Positions 11,490 through 20,778 of a stretch of 64,000 nt of DNA are shown one piece after another (the stretch's first letter is position 1; each line of letters opens with the position of its first letter). The position numbers were made by a program, and so were the translations under genes. The stretch is taken from the NCBI GenBank assembly GCA_001683735.1, contig LUGG01000015.1, positions 62,001-126,000 on the forward strand. Reading direction: 5' to 3'. The DNA is from Grifola frondosa (lineage: Eukaryota > Basidiomycota > Agaricomycetes > Polyporales > Grifolaceae). The notes under the pieces were generated by a model. That model saw nothing but the letters and a program-made list of their open reading frames with translations, searched no databases and was not told where the DNA came from.

Positions 11490-13103
11490 GCGAGCCAATC
11501 GACTGTGATTTGGAGTTCTCCAATGGGATTAGTGATAAGACAGGTCGCGACGAGGGCGACACTTTTTTGGTGCGTGGTCTGCCATCTTTTGCTCCGGAAC
11601 TTGTCACCGTGTTGATCTGACTTGTGTTGGCAGCTTGAAGGAGTACAGAGTACCGGTGCTCGCGCACACTCTTCGACTACATCTGAGAGTCCTACGATGG
11701 AGATGTTCGACGTCAGCAGCGGTGTCAATCACCAAGCGCAAGGTTAGCTCGGAGGTGAAGGAGAAGTTGGGAAAAAGGGCGAGGCTGTCGACTGTCACAG
11801 AGACCAACGTGCGTCTGTGAACCCCTTCAACCGTTACATGATTTAGCTAATTCACATTCCAGACGAATGCCAGTGCAACCGTCACGAATACTCATCCCAT
11901 CACCCCTTCACATGCAAAAAAGCTGCGACCACTACACAACTTCTTCGCAATGCACAAGCGACAGCCCGCCGCAGATTGTAATGCAGACTTTTGCGCTTCT
12001 GGCATCCAGTCACCCCCCGAGATCTCAACCCCCTACCTGTCAGTGTTAGCGGCCTCACTCGGTCACAACAGCTCTTCTCCATCTCGACTGGGATTGATGT
12101 CCGAGCAACATCTATTGGCGGTGGCGACGAGTACTTCCTGTTCATGGACCTTCGTCTCAAGAACAGGTGGGTCTCGTTCTTGATGACTCCTCGCAAGTGG
12201 GTCGCAGCGGCAGACGAATTCAACATGGAGCTCGCCAAGCTTGACAAGTCGAAGGGATGTTCAACCACGGGCAAAACGCCGCGCGCGCTGATGGACAAAT
12301 TGGGCGAAGTAGAACCCCAGGTCCTCGGACATGTAGCTTCCGGAAATACATGTGTAAGTGAGATCGTTTATGGGCGCGGACCGACTCAGCTTACCTTACT
12401 GTGCTTTCTAGCCAAAGAGTCCGGTGACGAGGCCTTCTGGAAGAAGCACTGTGCTCTTGTGCCTCTTGTGAAGCCTGAGGATGGAGAAGATCGAAAGGTA
12501 ATACGCAGCCGCATATGTCAGTACGCTAACCATTCACGACATCGTTAACAGCGCAAGACACACACCTGCACCCGCTGCAAGATGGTGATGTATCCGGGAC
12601 CAGAGCGCTCGGCCGCCAACCACAAAAAATCGTACTGCACTGATGGCGTGCGACAGAAGCCCAAGGTCATTGAGAGGACCCTCAACGGTGTTGTCCAAAA
12701 GGTCGTCGAGGAGCTCCCGGAGTACCCACAGCCTGCCGGCCTCTTCACTCACGGCACACACTTCCATCCGAAGATATTCCTGGCATACGTGGTCGATCTG
12801 TATACGCGTCTCATTGCCCACAGTGGCCCCGGAAGCGAGAAGGCCATGGAGGATGCTGCGTTCGCTGCCCTTCTCACAAAACGTCTGCGAGTATTCCGCA
12901 GGAATGTTTGGCTCTTTTCGAGCTCTTTCCTTCCATGCAGCTTGGCCCGGTAAGTGCAGACCTCGTCGTTGAGCGTGGGGGCATGAAGTATCTTCGTGTG
13001 GACTATCTTTCGGATGCGCAGGACGGGACGGCGACGCGCAGGACAGCGACGCGCAGGACGGCGAGGACGGCAGGGACAGCAGTCTGCCAGTTGATTGAGG
13101 CAC
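11490..13103 (+). pseudogene. KDZ-associated transposon gene, C-terminal part (degenerate)
   Basis: This continues the 8.7 kb element. Exons encode a basic, Lys-rich linker, a region with SISTGIDVRATSIGGGDEYF and FLMTPRKWVAAADEFN (about 12090-12220), and a Cys/His finger CTRCKMVMYPG...NHKKSYC (12568-12638). The segment LFTHGTHFHPKIFLAYVVDLY follows. Two in-phase short introns (12355-12411 and 12498-12551) look functional. A +1 shift near 12890-12905 separates ...KRLRVF from ...CLALFELFPS, consistent with decay. I take 11490-13103 to be the same gene as the upstream part, because similar element proteins carry both halves (inference). Confidence 0.6.
13010..13082 (+). repeat. Short GC-rich tandem repeat
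   Basis: Imperfect repeats of GACGCGCAGGACGG (three to four units of about 13-15 bp) lie at the 3' end of the transposon gene. In one frame they encode an acidic Asp/Gly-rich tail (DAQD-type), but the frame is not maintained. Confidence 0.55.
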
Positions 13104-13302
13104 TCACCACTTCCCTTTTCTTGAATTTCCCGGCCTGTTGGTTTGCTTCCAGTTATTCTAACAATTCATGTAATGAGCCAATTGAATTTTTTACGGACCC
13201 GACGCCCAACGAATGAGGGTCATTGCGCCGTGCGCCGCGCTGAACGGTTCAACGGGAGACATGTCTTTCGCGGTGACTTGCATCACGTGACGTGCCAGCT
13301 CG

Positions 13303-13393
13303 ACGCGACCAAAGTTGGTCCCGTCGAACGAGGGTTAGGGTTCAAATTGGTCGTTGGTTCCTTGGGACCAAACTGCGACCAATTTGGTCCCCT
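13303..13393. promoter_or_regulatory. Cluster of TTGGTC/GACCAA palindromes upstream of cyclase paralog 2
   Basis: Within about 90 bp there are at least five or six copies of TTGGTC or its reverse complement GACCAA, arranged as nested inverted repeats (for example AAATTGGTC...GACCAATTT, 13346-13390). The cluster lies 150-240 bp upstream of the ATG at 13541. It could be a binding-site array or the end of a small transposon. No factor can be named from sequence alone. Confidence 0.4.
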
Positions 13394-13540
13394 CCTGGCA
13401 TCGCGGTGTAGCCGACTGGATAGCTCCAAACCACCACATGATCCTCGTGTTTCGGGCCGGTGGCCCGCCCAAGTATATGGCAGATACGACCCTATCGTGT
13501 TTGACTCTCCCGACGCTCACGTTCGCATCGTCTTGTTCAA

Positions 13541-14239
13541 ATGCCGCCCTCAAACTTTCCACCCGAGCGCAACATCCTCGACCTGAGCCATCCGCTCATC
13601 TCCGGCGCAGTCCCCGCATGCGTGGGACACCCCTGTTACACTGCACAGCTTACATTCAGTCTTGCCAACGGCGATTTCGCGAACGTGCACACGCTCACGC
13701 TCGGCACCCACACGGGCACGCACCTCGATGCGCCATATCACTTCTTCGTCGACGGATGCACTGTCGACCAGCTTGACCTCTCGCTCCTCGCTGCCGCACC
13801 CGCTGTCGCCGTCGACCTCCGTACGAAGGGCGCGCACGCGCGGATAATGTGGGAGGACCTTGCTGAGTACGAAGAGGAGATGCGGAAAAAGAAGGTGCTC
13901 TTGCTATGCACGGGCTGGTCGCGGCACTGGGGGGAGCCACACTATACCGACCACCCCTTCCTCGACACCGAGGCTGCGCATCGGATCATGGAGACAGGCA
14001 TCCGAGTGATCGCCGTCGACACGCTCAGCCCGGATGAGGTGACGCCTGAGGCTGAGTGTGGGGATGTGCACCGCGCAATTCTAGGCAGCGGTGGAGTAAT
14101 CGTCGAGAATTTGAAGGGCCTCGAGAAGATCGTAGAGAGAGGATGGAGGAATCCTGTGGTCAGTGTGTTGCCGTTGAACCTAGCGGACTGTGATGGAAGC
14201 CCTGTGAGGGCCGTAGCTTGGGAGGGATCAAATGAGTAG
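13541..14239 (+). CDS. Cyclase family protein (kynurenine formamidase-like), paralog 2
   Basis: A single-exon 232-aa protein homologous along its full length to the gene at 6484-7149. Shared blocks are DLSHPL near the N terminus, THTGTHLDAPYHFF (metal-binding motif, about residues 57-70), GWSRHWG, DHPFLDTEAA and AVDTLSPDE. Codon use is much more GC-biased than in paralog 1, which has more AT-ending codons. The start at 13541 is slightly upstream of the DLSH block and is the only reasonable ATG. The stop lies 31 bp from the stop of the convergent gene on the minus strand. No signal peptide is seen, so a cytosolic hydrolase is expected. Confidence 0.9.
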   Translation: MPPSNFPPERNILDLSHPLISGAVPACVGHPCYTAQLTFSLANGDFANVHTLTLGTHTGTHLDAPYHFFVDGCTVDQLDLSLLAAAPAVAVDLRTKGAHARIMWEDLAEYEEEMRKKKVLLLCTGWSRHWGEPHYTDHPFLDTEAAHRIMETGIRVIAVDTLSPDEVTPEAECGDVHRAILGSGGVIVENLKGLEKIVERGWRNPVVSVLPLNLADCDGSPVRAVAWEGSNE

Positions 14240-14269
14240 GGAGGCCGTCATTGCAATATAAATGAGGTT

Positions 14270-15649
14270 TTATACTCTTTTAGATTCTTGTCTCATATCA
14301 TATACATACATCCTTGCATGTGCATCCACAAATTGATCTATTGTCCGTATGTCCACAATTTCAGTACACATATGAGCTCTCTATAACCATAGGAAGAAAA
14401 GAATCAGTAGACAAACGCATGCAGGGATACATTCACGGACCAATGCAAACGAGGTTCCCCGGTAAATGTACTGGAACAGATCATTGAACTCCTGATGTCG
14501 TTTGGTGATTCCACGGTCAGCCAGACAGCGCACAGCAGCCCTCTTAACAGCCTATATGAGTCTCAAATTAATGCAAGATTAATCATTCAATATTTTGACT
14601 CACGGTCTTGTTCTCCTTTTCCACGCCATCGAAAAGTGCTGAAGCCGACGACTCGCCGTCCCTTACCTGGCTTACCGCACCAAACACATCCGCGCCGCCA
14701 TCGACTGAACTCACACGCGCAGGCAGCCGCGGCACTTTGAACATGGCCCCGGACCTGCTGTTGCCTACCCGCACATCCTTGCCCAGGGCCTGCATCCGCG
14801 CAACTAGGACCGGCCCCGACTTCGGCATGTGCAACATCACCTCGCGCGCGCGGACCATCGCCTCGTCTTCCACCGCCTTCCCCTTTCCACTGGTCTTGCT
14901 CCGCTTGATCTCATCGTCCAGCTCATTTGCTGGCCCGGACAGCTCACGCTTGCGCTTGGTGCCGAATGCGAGCGGGGGCCTGCGCGGGGTGGGGTCATCT
15001 GGGCGCGGAAGACGGGCGACGGGAGGTGGACCTGGGAAGATGCGTGCAGCGAGAATGTGTAGTGTCTGGGGTGTGGCGATAGACGTGGACTGTGTTGAAA
15101 GATTAGAGACAGAGGATTCAAAGCGCAGTTGGCCATATATAAGGATATCAGAGGTGCCTGGATCACCTATGTCTCTTCGTTGCCATTACTGGAAAGATGT
15201 TGGAAAGGGGAGAACACGTACTACTGTCGCTTAAGCTGACACGGATACCATGTTCAGTCCTTCCATCGGAAGAAGTGATCGGTGTTAGACATAAGATGCT
15301 CTCAAAGTATGTTCTGCTCAGAAACGATTGAGGATGTATATTTCTGTCATGGAAGAACTTAGTAACTCCTTGCATACACTTGACTAAACGGTGCATTTTA
15401 CACGGCGACGTCTCCAGAAGGATCAATCCACGTATCTTTCAATCGTACAGTCCCAAGCAAATGCAAACTTGGTCGACCACGCATACTCTCCAATGCGAGC
15501 GCTAGAGGATTGTTGAGGAGATTTGGTGCATGACTTGGACTGGCGCTGCTGTCACCAACTTTCACTGCGAAGCTCAAGCCGTCTAGTAGCATGTGAGAAT
15601 CAGGCAAAGAAAGTGCTCCACGATAAAGAAGACGATGGTTTGGAGACAT
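14270..15649 (-). CDS. Sld7-like DNA replication regulator (candidate)
   Basis: A multi-exon gene. Exons at 15157-14604, 14551-14441 and 14380-14270 join in phase across canonical short introns. A further exon ending with the donor at about 15228, and an N-terminal exon starting near the ATG at 15649, complete the protein; the junction between these two is not certain. The N-terminal part (LLYRGALSLPDSHMLLDGL) is compact. The middle is basic and Pro-rich (FGTKRKREL, a likely nuclear signal). The C-terminal helical segment has AVRCLADRGITKRHQEFNDLF and YIYRGTSFAL. This pattern resembles the C-terminal domain of Sld7, which acts with Sld3 at replication origins. I am confident it is a gene and only moderately so of the name. 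Confidence 0.5.
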
Positions 15650-16052
15650 TATGAAAAGATGCGGAGGAACATTGTGATGTGGCGAGACGTAGAACGCGGC
15701 CACACACCTACGCGTTATGTTGGACTATTTGCTCTTTGTGGCTGGTCTCATTCACGCGTGAGGTCGACTACTTTTATATCTCATGCCCTCCGATGCACAT
15801 ACGATTGATGATAGACCTAGCAGTTTAAACGTTGTTTGGATGCTTTTCTTCACCGCTTATAACAAATGCGTAACCATCGACTTGACCAAGTGCGAAGGTG
15901 AGGAGTCATACATATAATGTTTACATCAAGGCAATTTCGATCTATCTGCAGACAAGGAGCTGCGATAACTACACAGATGTCTCTGCGAACACTACGAGTC
16001 AGCATTTGTAAGTAAAGCATCCGCAAGAGAGCACACCCACCGTGATACCAGA
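15650..16052. other. Intergenic, nothing recognised
   Basis: Promoter side of the Sld7-like gene and 3' side of the next minus-strand gene. No ORF or RNA gene is supported. Confidence 0.4.
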
Positions 16053-16544
16053 TCAAAGCTCATCATGACCAGGCCAATTATTGCGTCGGCCCTCCCCACT
16101 ACCTACCCTCGTCAGCCCAATCAACGCGTTACTCTCTCGCGCCCTAATCGCAAGGTATTCCCCTCCGCTGTCTGAGGTAATCTCCAACGGGCACAGCCTG
16201 TCGTTCACCGTCATCAACATCTTGTATCCTCCGTCTGGCGCCACGTTGAAATAGAAACATTCCCATGAACCCTGGTCCGAGATCTTGCTCTCGCACTTGA
16301 GGTTCTCGTAACGGTTCCTCCCCATACGGACCCCCGTGCCATCACACACGAACCCCCAGCGGTTGCTGGGGTCGCGTGTGCATCGAAAGACTTGTGTCTG
16401 CTGTCCTGGCTGGTACGGCCGGAGGTAGATGTCGTTCCCCTCGTGGGTGAACACTTTGGGTGTGTTGTGCGAGAAATTGATGGGGTCGTAGATGCTGATT
16501 ACGTAGTGACCTCCTTCGACGAGCACGTCGTTACCGTGTAACAT
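16053..16544 (-). CDS. Small beta-trefoil-like protein, paralog A
   Basis: A 163-aa open frame whose first 145 residues align closely with the protein at 43360-43794. Shared wording includes GNDVLV-GGHYVISIY, YLRPYQPG, RWGFVC-GTGVRMGRNRYEN, DQGSWECFYFN, GGYKM and ITSDSGGEYLAI. Three roughly 45-residue blocks with Gly-Gly-hydrophobic turns and a WExFYF motif suggest a beta-trefoil (fascin- or lectin-like) fold; this is an inference from pattern. No signal peptide is present. The paralog stops after GLTRV, whereas this frame runs on 16 residues through a good donor (GTAGGT), so the last residues are probably unspliced intron. Confidence 0.7.
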   Translation of the reverse strand: MLHGNDVLVEGGHYVISIYDPINFSHNTPKVFTHEGNDIYLRPYQPGQQTQVFRCTRDPSNRWGFVCDGTGVRMGRNRYENLKCESKISDQGSWECFYFNVAPDGGYKMLMTVNDRLCPLEITSDSGGEYLAIRARESNALIGLTRVGSGEGRRNNWPGHDEL

Positions 16545-16719
16545 AATTCTGGAGCAAATCTCGTGAGTATCTCGTGGCAGATAAAGACGAATGACGGGTT
16601 CTTACAGGATGCTTGGCAGACTTGGGGATGTTGCGGGGTTCGAGGTTGCCTGGTGAGTACTGCCACTCACGAAGGGCTATATATCAGCACTAGTGTGCGA
16701 TGTCCGATCCCACATTGAA

Positions 16720-16767
16720 AATGACTGATGAATGGAATGCGGGCCCACATTCCATTCATCAGTCATT
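16720..16767. repeat. Perfect 20-bp hairpin
   Basis: AATGACTGATGAATGGAATG (16720-16739), 8-bp loop CGGGCCCA, then its exact reverse complement (16748-16767). The right arm is the start of the tandem repeat that follows. Confidence 0.85.
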
Positions 16768-16935
16768 CAGTGTGCCTTTCTAATCATCCGTATGGCCTTT
16801 TTGTGCACTCTTCTCCCATTTATCATCGTGCGAGGCATATCTGGCATTCCATTCATCAGTCATTCAGTGTGCCTTTCTAATCATCCGTATGACCTTTTTG
16901 CTCTTCTCCCACTTAGCATCGTGCTCAATATCTGC
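16748..16935 (+). repeat. Tandem repeat, about 97-bp unit, two copies
   Basis: Two direct copies start at 16748 and 16845 with CATTCCATTCATCAGTCATT and share the continuation CAGTGTGCCTTTCTAATCAT. The second unit has a short deletion. Further loose copies of CTTCCATTCA occur near 16964 and 17005. No coding is supported here. Confidence 0.8.
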
Positions 16936-17210
16936 ACTGCAGCTATGCCTCGCACGTTCCCCCTTCCATTCACCAGCAGATATAGCTTCATCTCACGCAC
17001 TGGCTTCCATTCATCACCGATGTACCTCAAGCATTCGTCACGAGTGGGCGCTGTGCTCACATGTTCTCTTATGGATATCACTTAAGAGCTATAGTGGGAT
17101 CCTCTTCCCTACTCAGCTCGCCTAGAACCCGCATTTGTACGTCCCAGCATCAGACCCTTGCTTAAAGTTGACGACACGACATTATTAGTTTTCGTCATCG
17201 CATCTCTGCA

Positions 17211-17961
17211 ATGGTCTACGTCGTGCGCAACGGAGAACTGATGGAGGTGGATGGCCCTCAGCACGGAGACATCCCCGTTTTAGCATGCAGGACTGTGCTG
17301 TCCGCGTGCAAAATCCGGATGACCGCACCCGCGGCGGTGACCCCCAGCACCCAGAGCGGTCTTCAATCCCCCCGCAGATGTTCACCCACACCGTGTGCGT
17401 AGCCTCCCATACAAATGCACCGATCCGTGCCATCCTCACCAGATTACACCTATGAAGCTCGCAAGTAAATACGACGATCAGCGACTATAATAACGACAGA
17501 GGGCAGAACGTTGCACTATGGCTCGACGGCGACTATGCGCTGCGCTATGCGGGTATCGATCGCCGCCTGCGTGGCGTCGAGCGCATGGTGCCGCAGCCCA
17601 ACCTCGCCACGCCCAACGCCCACGTCACGGTGATCTTGCCTACTGTGTTCGCGCGGCGGATGTCGTGCGCGTGCAGCCATCTGCGGAGTGTCAGAGCAGC
17701 ATGGAGGCCGGAGGGGCTACCGTCGCTGCATACGGCCTGAACGGTCGGGTCGAGGAAGGAGAGATCTACGGGATCATGGTCCCTGCGATTCAGGACGCCA
17801 CGGCGAACCATAATGGTTTCATCGAGCTGTGGTATCCGGACCCCAACAACCCAAACGGTCCTCCGCAGTTGAGGGCTGTGCTCGACTTGTTTAGTAGGTC
17901 TGATCTGCGTCGATTCCTAGGTACACGCTTCCAGTGGCAATGGGGTGGGAGTCCCATGTGA
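17211..17961 (+). pseudogene. Hypothetical gene with frame breaks
   Basis: Three well-formed peptide stretches lie in different frames. The first begins MVYVVRNGELMEVDGPQHGD. The second has LWLDGDYALRYAGIDRRL and VTVILPTVFARRM. The third has GLNGRVEEGEIYGIMVPAIQ and ELWYPDPNNPNG, ending at the stop at 17959-17961. One intron probably lies near 17450-17505. Near 17698 the frame changes inside an apparently continuous exon, where adding one G would join AAW to EAGGATVAAYG. A further shift is needed near 17290-17310. The family is not recognised. This is either a decaying gene or an intact gene with sequence errors. Confidence 0.45.
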
Positions 17962-18544
17962 TGCATGGGTCGGAATCACGCAGCAGAATGGTATCAGATT
18001 CATTGGCGAAGAACGTGGGTTTTCTGTGTGTGCAAGAATTTAGTTATAGAATGTTACGAAGTGCGCTCTTGAGTACGTACCCAGCTTATCCCAGGTCCCT
18101 GTGTATATATGTACGATTTTGACAACAATATCCTCATATGCCTTTCTTGTCTTTCAACCTGTCCACGACGCGGAAGGCTGGGCAGAATTGTATTATAGGC
18201 TCTCGACGCTCGTCTTCAAGTGCGTAATTTCTCACGATTATATGCAGTGATGCAGTGATTGTATGCCCAAAGTTCGAAATGGATCTCTTACTTACGTTAA
18301 TTCACAGTTTCCTGTATTTCTACTTTATACCCTTCTGCCCGCAATCATCGCGCATTGATCACCTACAACTTGCTTTTACATCAACTATGTCTCATTCACA
18401 TCATCCACATTGACTCGTACCTGTTCGACTTCATTTTAATACAGTAGCCGTTTGCGACGAAGAATATTTTTTGAATGCGTTGAAAACCGGGGGACGTCAT
18501 CGTGCGGAGCGTCCTCATGGTCCACCCCAATGACGAGCCGTGTC

Positions 18545-18705
18545 GCACTTGTTCAACACGTCTGATCTGCGTTGGTTCTGAAGGACACGCTCATACTGCG
18601 AATATAACAGAATTTCCATATAACGAGGAGAATCTCTGCACGTATGGGATGGCTTACAGAGCAAAATGGTATCAAATTCGTTGGCGGCGAAGGTACATCC
18701 TCACC
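18545..18705 (+). repeat. Diverged partial duplication of 17890-18010
   Basis: The segment shares TCTGATCTGCGT and AATGGTATCA-ATTC-TTGGCG with the 3' end of the 17.2 kb gene, in the same order and spaced slightly further apart. It looks like a decayed copy of that gene's tail. Confidence 0.45.
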
Positions 18706-18770
18706 ACCGCATGTTCTATCCTGTGCATATAGTCAGTTCCAATACCATTACGCGAGTGGCCCAAATACAC

Positions 18771-19905
18771 TCACCGCTGCTTAACCACCATAGTCGCCCC
18801 TTGACTCACGAAACCCTTCATAAGCTGCGCCCCAAGACCCTGGTACATGCCCGTCCACCCGTGCGCCTTATACGCTGCCGCCCAGACAGTGCTCACGGAC
18901 GTCTTTGTGCCTCCTCCGGAGTGCGCGGCCTGCACACGCACCTTCGCGAGCAAGAGGGGATAGAGCAGTGCGAGCGAGAGAGCGTTCGCAGATGCGCCGC
19001 TGAAAAAGTGTGCAGTGGGAGATGCTGTGGACGGTGCGGAAATGGGTAGGCGGATGCGGCGCAGGAGCTGAAAGAAGAGAAGCGTCAGTGTCGGGGCGAG
19101 GCACAGCGGAAGGGTCGGGGCGAAGCCTGTAAAAGAGCCAATGAATTTATCCTCTATGAATACGAGAATTTAGCAAGCAGGACATCTCGGTGTACGTACC
19201 TGCCCAAAATCCGCGGAGCCCCTCTTCAGCATATATGCTCCGGGTGACTGACATCAAACCTGACATCCTGGCTGGCTTGGATGATTTCTCAGTGAGCTCT
19301 ATAGTACCAAGTGTCTCTTCGTCTTCGGAATCATCACAGTCGTCTTCACCAGCTTGCAGCCGCACCGTAACGACACTTAATGGAGTCGACACTGCGCGGC
19401 TTGCGACACCGGCCACAAATCCAACAACCAGCTCCGTTGGAATACTGAGAATTACATGCTGAGTGGGTGCGATTAGCGCGCGTTGTAGTGCGGTGAGTAG
19501 TGGGACCTCAGTGGTGGCACGTCGGCGCGCGGCCAGTGCGTGCAGAAGGGCGTAGAAGTAGAAGTACAGGAAACTGTAGGATAGTCAGCATTAACAGTAC
19601 TATGTGGAAACTACCACTGTTTGTGCATACAATAGCGCATATAGTCACAAGAGACCACGCACTTGGAGATGAGCGTGGAAGCGGTGTCGGTCGCTAGCCC
19701 GTCGTACAGTCCTGCCCAACCCTCCGTGTGGTATATATTACGAAGAACACGTAGGGCACCACGCAATCCTATGAGCTTAGATGATGTGGTAGTCTGGAGC
19801 TTTGTGGCAACAAGGTCTAGTGGATACGAGAGAGCATTGGCAGTTGCGCTGCCTAACGCGCCGGAGCATGCCTGGACGAGAGGGGGAGCGAGGAGGTTAT
19901 GGCCG
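18771..19905 (-). CDS. Mitochondrial carrier family protein, peroxisomal-type
   Basis: Exons on the minus strand encode three carrier repeats. Repeat 1 has SGALGSATANALSYPLDLVATKLQ (about 19860-19780) followed by LRNIYHTEGWAGLYDGL. Repeat 2 has GFVAGVASRAVSTPLSVVTVRLQ and a long acidic loop (EDDCDDSEDEE), then EEGLRGFWAG. Repeat 3 has GASANALSLALLYPLLLAKVRVQ and GWTGMYQGLGAQLMKGF. Introns are seen at about 19196-19135 and 19580-19650. Repeats 2 and 3 lack the usual acidic residue in the PX[DE]XX[KR] signature, which is common in the peroxisomal adenine-nucleotide-carrier branch (established family trend). The N-terminal exon and the start codon are not resolved. A donor-like GTGAGT overlaps the stop, so a further short exon is possible. 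Confidence 0.75.
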
Positions 19906-20778
19906 ACGACAACGATGAGGATACGGTGGCGAGAGAGGTGCGAAGAAACTTGATGGGCAAGGTGCGGAGCGGAAACGCGAGATATATGTCGGGTGAAACG
20001 ATGACGTCGCGTCCGACGCGCCCACGTGATGCGAAGAAAGCATCCGCGACAGTTACTGTTGAAACGTTCGCATCCGTAACCCAGTGAACGGACTGAAGTA
20101 CTCTAATTGCAAGGCCGCAAAAGAGAACTCACTCAAATTGCATTTTGTCTTGAAAGTATCCTGCAGGACATTCAAGAATGTGAGTGGGAGTAGGAGAGAC
20201 AGTACTTACATTCTCAAAATGATGTAGGAGAACAACAGTGCCTGCAACAACGGTCGAGTACGAACAGCCTTTGTCTGCTCACTACATCAAGAAGATATAG
20301 TCTGTGATTTGAGCACAGGCCGACTGTACGGCCGGTTCAACCGATCCTCCAACAAGCTTGTTTTGGAATACAGAGTCTCTTGGCCATGCGATGGTGGCAA
20401 ACCATGACAACAAGTACAGAAGCTAGTCAAGAAAAGTCAAATGAGTTGCGAAAGATCTAGAGTTAATTTGAATAATGTGGAAAACTTGTTCCTGGTGAGT
20501 ACAATTGACAATATTCGGCGAAATCACAGTGACTTACCTCTTCCAACTTTCGTGTAAATGTTCGAGTCTGCATTTGCGGAGCGACATTCTTTCGGATGGA
20601 GGATATTCCAAACGCAGGCTCATATTATCAACGCGTAATCTGAGTTCCCTCCATGCGCGCAGCGTGACTTTTTAGGTTACAATATTGTGGCGCAATGGTG
20701 TGGCGGATATGGCCTCGATGTCTCAAATTCCATCAACACGCTCCTAAGTCCTTTCTCTCTTTCCCCTACCCCAACACG
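19906..20778. other. Intergenic, N-terminal carrier exon possibly hidden here
   Basis: About 0.9 kb between divergent genes. No ORF chain was resolved. The missing 5' exon of the carrier may lie within 19906-20100. Confidence 0.35.

Larger units (their letters stand above)
8744..13103 (+). mobile_element. Decayed KDZ-associated DNA transposon insertion
   Basis: This is the insertion that separates the two paralogous cyclase genes. Termini were not found: no convincing TIR or target duplication could be read between 7150 and 13540, so the true element may extend beyond the coding span given. KDZ elements and their associated CxC genes are known to be expanded in Agaricomycetes. Confidence 0.55.

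Noticed and set aside
13329..13342. Telomere-like GGGTTAGGG
   Set aside because: Only about one and a half TTAGGG units in an internal gene-rich region; chance is sufficient.
16053..16064. C-terminal HDEL (ER-retention-like) on the beta-trefoil-like paralog A
   Set aside because: There is no signal peptide, the paralog ends before this point, and the last residues lie beyond a strong splice donor, so HDEL is probably translated intron.
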